8,669 nt of DNA from a bacterium (GTDB taxonomy: Bacteria > Blakebacterota > Blakebacteria > Blakebacterales > Blakebacteraceae): positions 1-8,669 of the forward strand of contig JALGWK010000099.1 of the NCBI GenBank assembly GCA_025774205.1, in the 5' to 3' direction. The position numbers and the translations under genes were made by a program. Position 1 is the stretch's first letter; every line of letters begins with the position of its first letter. Positions 1 through 6,145 of this stretch are shown piece after piece. Below the pieces are notes generated by a model. It had not been told where the DNA came from and did no database searches. It was given only the letters and a program-made list of their open reading frames with translations.

Positions 1-1517
1 GGGCTCGGATTGGGGCGGGGGGGGTAGATCCTGGTGAGCGAACCCCACGCATCCGTGCGGCTGTTCACCACTATGGCCAGCGCCGCCTCGGCGTTGAGCC
101 GTCCCCAGCCGTGGTAGATGTCGAAGCCGGCGGTATCCTCGGTCGGCCGTCCGACACCGTCATCGGCGGAAGCGCGCAGGATGGATCGGACCTGGTTGAC
201 GGCGAGGTCGGGCGCGAGGGCGAGTATCAGGGCTCCGACCGCGCTCACCAGCGGTGTGGCCTGCGAGGTGCCCCAGCCGAGGGCGTAGTTACTCCGGTTG
301 TAGGTCGAGATCAGGCCGTCACCCGGAGCGACCAGGTCGATGTGGGCGCCGTACGACGACGCGTCGGCCGGATTGGAGCCGAAAGGATCGGCCCGGCTGT
401 CGTTCCGGTCGGTGGCTCCCACCGCGATCGTCTCATCGTAGAAGGCCGGGTAGCGGGGGAGGTCGTCTCCGTAGTTCATCATGGCGGCGAAGATCACCAC
501 TCCGCGGGCGCGCGCGAACCGGATGGCGTCGTAAAGGAAGGTCGAGGGCGAAGATCCCCCGGCCGAGAGATTGGCGATGCGGACGCCGTAGAGGGCACAG
601 TGGTAGAAACCGGCGGCCCAGTCGGAGTAGTAACCGGTAAGATTCTCGTCGAGCACCTTCAGCGGCATCACCCGGGCCAGGAAGGCGGCGCCGGCGATGC
701 CCGTGGCGTTGTCGCTCCTGGCCGCGATCAGACCGGTCACGTGGGTGCCGTGCCCGTTGTCGTCGGTCGGATCGTCATCGTCGTTCACGAAATCCCAGCC
801 CGGCAGGAGTGCTCCCTGCAGATCGGGGTGGTCCGTCTGGACGCCGCTGTCGAGGACGGCCACCGGGACCGCGCGGGCGTCTCGCGCTGTTTCCCACGCC
901 TCCGGCATGTCGATGTCGGCGTCGCTCACCTGGTCGAGGTACCACTGGTCGCCGAAGCGGGGATCGCCGGGGATGTACGAGGCGGCATGACCGATATGAT
1001 CGGGTTCGACCGTTTCCACCCGGGGATCGCGCCGGAGACGGGCAAGGGCTACTGCCACCGGCTCGCCCTCTTCAAGCTGAAGGCTGAGCCAGCGGTCAAG
1101 ACCGAACTCCTCCCGCTGACGGGCCGCGCCCTCCCGGTCGGGGATCGGCAGCGGAATGCCGAAGTTGCCGGTGGTCCGGCTCAATCGCTCACCGAAGGGA
1201 TGAGAAGTCGGAAAGAGGGCGACAGCCGCGCGGACACCGAGCAGGCGGGACCACTCCCGCTCCCGGTCGGGACGGGGCAGTTCCCTGCCGAACGCCTCTG
1301 AGGTCCGCACCTTCACGAGCAGTCGCCCTTCCGCGTACATCGGATTCTCGCCCTGCCTTGCGATCGTTTCCGCAGGCAGCTCCCGGGCCGGCGCGCGCGC
1401 CGGAATCAGGAGTGATGCGATGAGGAGAGTGGTCAACCCGACAGGAGTGAGGACGCCGGAGGAAGGTGTGGCCGGGGCCGTCTCAAGGTGCCCATGCTGT
1501 GACCGGGGATTACTCAT
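1..1517 (-). CDS. Secreted subtilisin-family (S8) serine protease, 3' end outside window
   Basis: Reading the minus strand from an ATG at 1517, the frame stays open for 505 codons to the window edge, so the C-terminus is missing. The N-terminus has a hydrophobic stretch at about residues 26-39 ending in Ala-Arg-Ala, which fits a signal peptide and export. A propeptide-like region follows to about residue 190. The peptidase S8 catalytic triad is complete: Asp223 in AVLDSGV, His256 in GHGTHVTG and Ser418 in GTSQATP. The oxyanion Asn348 sits in AAMMNYG, where the family usually has AAGN. The GWGRLNAEAAL stretch near residue 480 is typical of the end of S8 domains, so any missing part is probably a C-terminal extension or sorting domain. 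No Shine-Dalgarno sequence precedes the ATG. The gene is divergent from the rhomboid gene. The family assignment is firm; the substrate is unknown. Confidence 0.93.
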   Translation of the reverse strand, partial: MSNPRSQHGHLETAPATPSSGVLTPVGLTTLLIASLLIPARAPARELPAETIARQGENPMYAEGRLLVKVRTSEAFGRELPRPDREREWSRLLGVRAAVALFPTSHPFGERLSRTTGNFGIPLPIPDREGAARQREEFGLDRWLSLQLEEGEPVAVALARLRRDPRVETVEPDHIGHAASYIPGDPRFGDQWYLDQVSDADIDMPEAWETARDARAVPVAVLDSGVQTDHPDLQGALLPGWDFVNDDDDPTDDNGHGTHVTGLIAARSDNATGIAGAAFLARVMPLKVLDENLTGYYSDWAAGFYHCALYGVRIANLSAGGSSPSTFLYDAIRFARARGVVIFAAMMNYGDDLPRYPAFYDETIAVGATDRNDSRADPFGSNPADASSYGAHIDLVAPGDGLISTYNRSNYALGWGTSQATPLVSAVGALILALAPDLAVNQVRSILRASADDGVGRPTEDTAGFDIYHGWGRLNAEAALAIVVNSRTDAWGSLTRIYPPRPNPS

Positions 1518-1553
1518 GGCGCGCAGTGTAGGTCGGCCCCGACGACTCAACAA
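1518..1553 (-). promoter_or_regulatory. Candidate promoter giving a leaderless S8 protease transcript
   Basis: On the minus strand, a TACACT hexamer (1530 to 1525) lies exactly 7 nt before the ATG at 1517. A weak TTGTTG (1553 to 1548) lies 17 nt further upstream. With normal -10 spacing, transcription would begin at or next to the ATG, and no Shine-Dalgarno sequence is present. The -35 matches only 3 of 6 consensus positions. The TPR gene at 6050 has the same arrangement, which strengthens the call. Confidence 0.4.
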
Positions 1554-1561
1554 AGGCATTT

Positions 1562-2191
1562 TTGGCTAGGTACGTGATCGGGAGCCTGCAGCACTCAGAG
1601 CAGTACGCCCGATTCGTCTACACCGTCGGCGCCATTCCCCACGATGTGACGCGGGTGCTCATTCGGCCCGGTGAGTGGTTCTCCAACGGCTTCCCGGGAC
1701 CGATCGGCACCGTCTTCACCAGCATGTTCGTCCACGGCGGGATCCTGCACCTCGCCGGGAACATGCTCTTCCTCTACATCTTCGGCGACAACGTCGAGGA
1801 TTCGCTCGGCCACGTACGTTTCCTCATCTTCTACCTGCTCTGCGGGCTGGCGGGAACCGCCGTCCACATCGGACTCGATTCCGGTTCCACCATCCCGATG
1901 GTCGGGGCTTCCGGCGCCATCTCGGGGATCATGGGGGCGTACATCCTGCTCTATCCGAGGGCCCGGGTACTGACCCTGGTGATCTTCTTCTTCATCACCG
2001 TCATCGAGATCCCGGCCTACTGGTTCCTGGCGATCTGGTTCGCCCTCCAGTTCTTCGGCGGCATGGGGACAGTCGGCGGGGGTGGTGGGGGGGTGGCCTT
2101 CTGGGCCCACGTGGGAGGATTCCTTGCCGGGATGTGGCTGATACGGATGTGGACCATGCGGTTCAGGAGTAAGAACGTCTACCGGGAGTGA
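1562..2191 (+). CDS. Rhomboid-family intramembrane serine protease, short N-terminus
   Basis: This polytopic membrane protease is predicted to cleave transmembrane substrates within the bilayer. The 209-residue product has the rhomboid signatures: HLAGN (His63, Asn67), GASGAISG with nucleophile Ser117, and WAHVGGFLAG with catalytic His183. Hydrophobic segments lie at about 59-77, 84-104, 111-131, 135-150, 152-166 and 178-197. Relatives of this type usually carry another transmembrane helix before the conserved YxxGAIP-like stretch, here at residues 20-26. Here only about 19 polar residues precede it, and the frame is closed upstream by a TAG at 1529-1531. TTG at 1562 is chosen because AAAGG (1552-1556) lies 5 nt upstream; GTG at 1574 is an alternative. 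A run of seven G at 2087-2093 encodes part of a Gly-rich loop. It is the first gene of a tight plus-strand cluster. Confidence 0.88.
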   Translation: MARYVIGSLQHSEQYARFVYTVGAIPHDVTRVLIRPGEWFSNGFPGPIGTVFTSMFVHGGILHLAGNMLFLYIFGDNVEDSLGHVRFLIFYLLCGLAGTAVHIGLDSGSTIPMVGASGAISGIMGAYILLYPRARVLTLVIFFFITVIEIPAYWFLAIWFALQFFGGMGTVGGGGGGVAFWAHVGGFLAGMWLIRMWTMRFRSKNVYRE

Positions 2192-2204
2192 CCTGGGAGT
2201 GACC

Positions 2205-2604
2205 ATGAAAGGTATCTTCCGTTGTCCCGAATGCGGTACCGAATCACCGCTCTACAAAAACCCGTTTCCGACCGTGGACTGCCTTATCTCACGCGATACC
2301 GACGATGGGCGGGAAGGACTGGTACTCATCTGGCGACAGAACGAGCCCGTCGGCTGGGCGATACCCGGAGGCTTTATCGACTACGGCGAGAGTGTGGAAG
2401 ATGCCGTCCAGAGGGAGATGCTGGAAGAGACCAACCTCCAGCTCGACGATCTCCAGCTCTTCATGGTCTGTTCCGATCCCGGGCAGGGCGGTGGTATTTC
2501 CGCTCGATGGTCTCCCCCCGGCCAACGAGATCGTCTTTGACCATGCCGACATCATCGAGGCCTGGCTGGAACACCGACGCCGGGAGGAACCGGGCGGTGA
2601 GTGA
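2205..2604 (+). pseudogene. Nudix hydrolase, frameshifted with an internal deletion
   Basis: The gene starts at ATG 2205, with GGGAG (2195-2199) 5 nt upstream and the rhomboid stop 13 nt before the ATG. The N-terminus has a CPEC pair. An almost complete Nudix box follows, from GGFIDYGE to REMLEET; it keeps the metal-binding glutamates, but the late conserved Gly is Asn. After a conserved Ser-Asp-Pro near 2471-2480 the first frame becomes unlike the family and stops at 2540. The expected C-terminus, with the LPP and FDHADII motifs, resumes in the +1 frame at about 2485 and ends at 2604. The two pieces total roughly 132 residues, against about 160-170 for intact relatives. The segment between Ser-Asp-Pro and the C-terminal VVFPL stretch is absent. 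This fits a deletion of roughly 80-100 nt that is not a multiple of three. The 112-residue product from 2205 to 2540 is probably inactive; an assembly error is the alternative. Confidence 0.8.
2583..2588 (+). promoter_or_regulatory. Shine-Dalgarno that fixes the start of the methyltransferase fusion gene
   Basis: GGAGGA lies 8 nt before GTG 2597. The open frame runs upstream to 2222, but that part is only the alternate frame of the Nudix gene. This site therefore selects the GTG, which overlaps the last 8 nt of the Nudix remnant. Confidence 0.7.
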
Positions 2605-4141
2605 GACTTCAGGCGGCAGCCCGATCGGACGGCAGACCTCCGGCCGGTGGCGGATAACCTGGGGCTGGGCGGCCGGCCTCCTCCTGCTCCTCCTGGCCCG
2701 GCCCGTACCCGCCTCGATCCTCATCGGACTGCCCTTCGTGCTCCTCGGTGAACTTATCCGGGTGCTGGCCAACGGTTCTCTCATCAAGGATAAGCAGCTC
2801 ACCAACTGGGGCATCTACGCCCACCTCAGGCATCCCCTCTACGTCGGTTCGACCCTGATCGGTCTCGGCTTCGTCATCATGGCCCGGAGTGTATGGCTGG
2901 CCATCCCCATGACGGTGATCTTCCTCCTCGTCTACAGCCGGACGGTCAGACGGGAGGATGAGCGGATGAAGACGCGCTATGGAGATCTCTACCGGGAGTG
3001 GGCCGACCGGGTACCGCGCTTCTTCCCCCGACGGTTGTCGATCTCCGAAATCCGTGAACACTTCACCCTGAAGCGGGCGTGGGTGAACCGGGAGCACCAG
3101 GGGGTTCTGGGCGTGATCGTGGCCACCGGTGTCCTCTACCTCTTTTTCATCCTTTTCGGGGGTTCGATCGCCCTGGCTGATGATCAGCAGCAGGAGACCA
3201 GGGAGGAGTCCCTGCGGAACCTCGCCCTCCGTCTCGACGCCACCGATGTCACCGCCATTATGGGTGACCTCGGATTCAGGCGGCTCCAGCCGCCGGCTCC
3301 GATCCTCTACCTCGACCGCTTCGATAATGCCGGGAGTGAGGCAATGAGACTGCAGGTAGCCCTCCTTGAAGCGAACGGGTTCTGGCGGAGCATGATCGGC
3401 GGATTCGTGGACGCGGGCGGTATTATCTTCGTCGGCTCCCAGGAATGGGTGGCGCTTCGCGCCGATCGCCCCTACGGCTTCCCCGCCACGCGGGTGATGA
3501 CGGACGGGGACGGTCTCCTGACCCTTCTCCCGGCGGAGCGTACTTCACAGTTCGGTGAGAACGCCGCCGAAGCGGCTCGCATCTCGCCCCTCAGCTCACG
3601 CGGTCCCCTGATCGCGCATGGGATCATCTCAGGTGAGGGCGCGGCCAGCTATGCCCGGGCCTGGCTCTGGATCCTCCACGCTGAAGGACTGGCAGAAAGC
3701 CTCCGTATCCGGACAGATCTCTGGTGGCAGCGTCGTCTACTGGGGGGAGTGATGGCATGCATGTTCCTCGAGTCTCCCCGCGGCGCCGAACTGGCGCCCG
3801 GCGTGCTCGACGCTCTCGTGGCCTGGAGCGAGTTCTGGGCGTCCTATCTCCATCCGCGGGCGATCGGTCTGGCCACGGTCGGCGTAATGCCCCCGACGGG
3901 GGACATGCGCGAGATCCTCGAGCTGGAGGCCCGGCTCTTCATCCTGAGCCTTGAACTGTGGCGGACCTGGCGGATGTCGACTATCGATCGGCTCAGGGCG
4001 GCCTGGCCGGTGGACGACGATTTCAAGGATCCGCTCGAGGCCCTCGAAGCCCTCTGGACCGCGCTCCCCGAACAGCGGGAGGCCTGGGAATGGCGGCTCC
4101 TCACTCCCCTGGAACCGCCGTCACCCCCACCTCCGGACTGA
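2597..4141 (+). CDS. Membrane methyltransferase-like (ICMT/PEMT-type) protein fused to an uncharacterised C-terminal domain
   Basis: From GTG 2597 the product is 514 residues. Residues 1-145 resemble the isoprenylcysteine carboxyl methyltransferase/phospholipid methyltransferase superfamily. They have membrane segments at about 24-50 and 86-112, the RHPLY motif at 78-82 in its usual GxYxxLRHPLYxG setting, REDER at 119-123, and a YGDLYREWADRVPRFFP-type ending at 128-144. Such enzymes use S-adenosylmethionine at the membrane; the substrate here is unknown. A third hydrophobic segment (about 170-193) ends in Ala-Leu-Ala before Asp195 and looks like a transmembrane anchor or internal signal sequence. 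Residues 195-514 are a helix-rich, Trp-rich domain I do not recognise. It has no HExxH or other catalytic motif I can name, and it ends in a Pro-rich tail. Family members normally stop soon after the RHPLY domain, so the fusion is unusual. dinB begins 15 nt after the stop. Confidence 0.75.
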   Translation: MSETSGGSPIGRQTSGRWRITWGWAAGLLLLLLARPVPASILIGLPFVLLGELIRVLANGSLIKDKQLTNWGIYAHLRHPLYVGSTLIGLGFVIMARSVWLAIPMTVIFLLVYSRTVRREDERMKTRYGDLYREWADRVPRFFPRRLSISEIREHFTLKRAWVNREHQGVLGVIVATGVLYLFFILFGGSIALADDQQQETREESLRNLALRLDATDVTAIMGDLGFRRLQPPAPILYLDRFDNAGSEAMRLQVALLEANGFWRSMIGGFVDAGGIIFVGSQEWVALRADRPYGFPATRVMTDGDGLLTLLPAERTSQFGENAAEAARISPLSSRGPLIAHGIISGEGAASYARAWLWILHAEGLAESLRIRTDLWWQRRLLGGVMACMFLESPRGAELAPGVLDALVAWSEFWASYLHPRAIGLATVGVMPPTGDMREILELEARLFILSLELWRTWRMSTIDRLRAAWPVDDDFKDPLEALEALWTALPEQREAWEWRLLTPLEPPSPPPPD

Positions 4142-4156
4142 GTCCAGCTCCCGATC

Positions 4157-5362
4157 ATGATCTTCCACGTCGACATGGATGCCTTCTTCGTGTCGGTGGA
4201 GCGCCTGCTCCGGCCCGAACTCAAAGGTCTGCCGGTAGTCGTCGGCGGGGCGCCGGAGAGCCGGGGCGTGGTGGCCGCCGCTTCCTACGAGGCCCGCCGG
4301 TTCGGCGTCCACTCGGCCCAGTCGATGTCACGGGCCCTGCGGCTCTGTCCCCAGCTCATCAGGGTCTCGGCCGATCATCACCACTACGGTGAATACTCGA
4401 AGAGACTCGAGGTGATCCTCGAACGGTTCTCACCGGTGGTCCAGAAGGTCTCGGTGGATGAGGCCTACCTCGACATGCGCGGCACGGAACGGCTCTGGGG
4501 TACGGTGGAGGAGTCGGCCCGGCTGCTCCAGGGCACGATCGGGGAGGAACTCGATCTGCCCTGTTCGGTCGGCGGTGGAGCCAACCGGCTGATCGCCAAG
4601 ATCGCCTCGGGGCAGGCCAAACCGGAGGGGATCTGCCTGGTCCCTGCCGGTGGGGAGCAGGCCTTCCTCGATCCGCTCCCGGTCGGAATCATCCCGGGGG
4701 TGGGGGAGGTGGCCGGGAAGGCGCTGGCTGACATGGGTATCGTCGTGATCGCCGACCTGCGCGCGATGGACGAGGCGGAACTGGTCCGGCAGTTCGGGGT
4801 GCACGGTCGCGAGCTGGCGGCCAGGGCCCGTGGTGAGGGTTCGATGATTCTCAGGTCGCGGGAGGGACCGAAATCGGTGAGTCGGGAGACGACCTTCGCA
4901 ACTGATGTTCATGATATCGGGACCCTCAGGAGGGTGCTGGCCCGCCTCCTTGACCGGGCCGCTGTCTCCCTGCGGGAGGAGGGTCTGCTGACCGGTGGGG
5001 TGGCGGTAAAACTCCGTTACGCTGACTTCAGAACCCCCTCACGCAGCGAGAAACTCGCCACCCCCACCGCCGTCGACACCGTCCTGATGCCGGTCGCCAG
5101 GCGGCTCCTCGAAGGCCTGTGGGATGAACGCCCCGAACCGGTACGGCTCATCGGCGTGCGTCTCGAACGACTGGTGACCGAAGGCCAGATGGGCCTCTTC
5201 GACCAGCCCTCTCAACGCTGGGAGAAGGCTCTGGAGGGGGTCGATCGGATCAGGGAACGGCACGGTCACGGTTCGCTTCGCTGGGGCAGGGAACTGACCG
5301 GCGGTGATGCCGGGGATGGCGGTGACCGGGCCGAGGGAGACGGACTGCGGGAAGAGCCTTAA
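4157..5362 (+). CDS. dinB: DNA polymerase IV (Y-family translesion polymerase)
   Basis: This is an error-prone polymerase that bypasses damaged template bases. The 401-residue length is slightly above the usual 350-400. The palm carries the catalytic acidic residues: Asp6 in HVDMDAFF, with steric-gate Phe11, and Asp101/Glu102 in SVDEAYLD. The ASYEARRFGVHSAQSM stretch at 42-57 and the helix-hairpin-helix region with IIPGVGEVAGKAL at 178-190 are typical of DinB. The little-finger domain includes KSVSRETTF at 239-247. QMGLF at 344-348 matches the beta-clamp binding motif. The last 20 or so residues are a Gly/Asp-rich tail without homology I can see. ATG 4157 starts 15 nt after the fusion-gene stop and has only a weak Shine-Dalgarno sequence, which suggests translational coupling. 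I see no recognisable LexA box nearby. Confidence 0.96.
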   Translation: MIFHVDMDAFFVSVERLLRPELKGLPVVVGGAPESRGVVAAASYEARRFGVHSAQSMSRALRLCPQLIRVSADHHHYGEYSKRLEVILERFSPVVQKVSVDEAYLDMRGTERLWGTVEESARLLQGTIGEELDLPCSVGGGANRLIAKIASGQAKPEGICLVPAGGEQAFLDPLPVGIIPGVGEVAGKALADMGIVVIADLRAMDEAELVRQFGVHGRELAARARGEGSMILRSREGPKSVSRETTFATDVHDIGTLRRVLARLLDRAAVSLREEGLLTGGVAVKLRYADFRTPSRSEKLATPTAVDTVLMPVARRLLEGLWDERPEPVRLIGVRLERLVTEGQMGLFDQPSQRWEKALEGVDRIRERHGHGSLRWGRELTGGDAGDGGDRAEGDGLREEP

Positions 5363-5386
5363 CAGATTGCGGGAAGAGCCGTAAAA
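5343..5386 (+). repeat. Imperfect 22-bp tandem duplication across the dinB stop codon
   Basis: Two adjacent 22-nt units, 5343-5364 and 5365-5386, match at 19 of 22 positions and share the core TGCGGGAAGAGCC. Unit 1 contains the dinB stop TAA (5360-5362). Unit 2 carries an equivalent TAA in the same position, just beyond the coding end. It looks like a local duplication of the gene's last codons. It does not form a terminator hairpin. Confidence 0.75.
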
Positions 5387-5393
5387 AATACAT

Positions 5394-6050
5394 TCAGGGC
5401 ATCAGGGCTTTATCGAATCCGAGGGCCTGCAGGCGTTCGCGGGCCAGGCCGGCATCCCGGTCCTCGGGGTATCGCTCCAGCAGCATCCGGTAGATAAGGA
5501 TCGCCTCTTTCGGCCGGTCGGTAGCCTCCCGATAGGCGGCCACCTCGAAGGCTGTCCGGCACCACAGACCCTCCGGTACCTTCTCGGCTTTCAGCAGCCG
5601 GTTCTTCTCACCGACCAGTCGCTCCTCATCATCGAAATGGCTGCCGAGGATCTCTACCAGGCGGGCCTGGGCCCGCCAGTCCTCGGGATCGGAGCGGTAC
5701 TTCCCGGCGAACCATTCGGCTGCCTGTTCATATTCCGCCTGCTGCAGGAGGGTGTCCCCCTGACTGTGCTGGGGACCTGTCGAGCCGCCGCCGCTGCCAA
5801 AGAACGCGCTGGAAAAGAGGTTCGAGACACCCTTTTCGAAGAAGCCGCCGATAAAATACCCCGCGAGCGGCCCCAGTATCACCGCCACGGGGTAGACAAA
5901 GAGGGCGGTATCGGGTCCGAAGGCGTCACGGGCATCCGCCTGCATGGCCGCCAGCAGGGATCCCAGGGAAAAGCCCAGCATCGCGCCGAAACGCATCACG
6001 CTCCCCTGAAAGTCCTTCTTCGTCTTGATGGTCTTTCTGGCCCGTACCAT
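5394..6050 (-). CDS. Small membrane protein with C-terminal TPR-like repeats
   Basis: The 218-residue product begins at ATG 6050. The same frame could extend to GTG 6107, but those 19 residues are not hydrophobic and contain the candidate promoter, so the ATG is preferred. A basic N-terminus (RARKTIKTKK) precedes two hydrophobic segments at about 20-37 and 49-70. A Gly/Ser-rich linker at 82-95 follows. Helical repeats at about 98-135 and 163-207 have TPR-like alternation, for example AEYEQAAEWFAGKYRSDPED and AILIYRMLLERYPEDRD. TPRs bind proteins, so this is probably a membrane-anchored scaffold or assembly factor; the partner is unknown. It is convergent with dinB (31-nt gap) and divergent from the gene at 6146. 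No enzymatic motif is visible. Confidence 0.82.
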   Translation of the reverse strand: MVRARKTIKTKKDFQGSVMRFGAMLGFSLGSLLAAMQADARDAFGPDTALFVYPVAVILGPLAGYFIGGFFEKGVSNLFSSAFFGSGGGSTGPQHSQGDTLLQQAEYEQAAEWFAGKYRSDPEDWRAQARLVEILGSHFDDEERLVGEKNRLLKAEKVPEGLWCRTAFEVAAYREATDRPKEAILIYRMLLERYPEDRDAGLARERLQALGFDKALMP

Positions 6051-6086
6051 GCGGGTGAGTATACTACAGACGTGTCCCGGTGTAAC
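6051..6086 (-). promoter_or_regulatory. Candidate promoter giving a leaderless TPR-gene transcript
   Basis: On the minus strand, TATACT (6063 to 6058, 5 of 6 matches to the -10 consensus) lies exactly 7 nt before ATG 6050. GTTACA (6086 to 6081, 4 of 6 matches to -35) is 17 nt upstream of it. No Shine-Dalgarno sequence precedes the ATG, so the transcript would begin at about the start codon. The -10 sits in the palindrome AGTATACT, so a plus-strand reading is possible, but no -35 pairs with it there. Confidence 0.5.
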
Positions 6087-6145
6087 CGTGCCGTGGCTAT
6101 CGGGCACTCACAACGGGATGCATCTCACGAAAGGGAACGGTCAGC

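Noticed and set aside
111-1301. Long plus-strand open frame of 396 codons
   Set aside because: It is the antisense shadow of the S8 protease. The minus-strand reading carries a complete catalytic triad, whereas this product is low-complexity and has no family match.
2222-2596. N-terminal extension of the methyltransferase fusion frame
   Set aside because: It overlaps the Nudix coding sequence in another frame, is Arg-rich without structure, and a good Shine-Dalgarno supports GTG 2597.
5363-5393. Terminator between dinB and the TPR gene
   Set aside because: The AAAAAA run is present but no stem of useful length precedes it on either strand.
6051-6107. GTG 6107 start for the TPR gene
   Set aside because: The extra 19 residues are not family-like and would contain the best promoter; ATG 6050 followed by a basic, then hydrophobic N-terminus is more natural.
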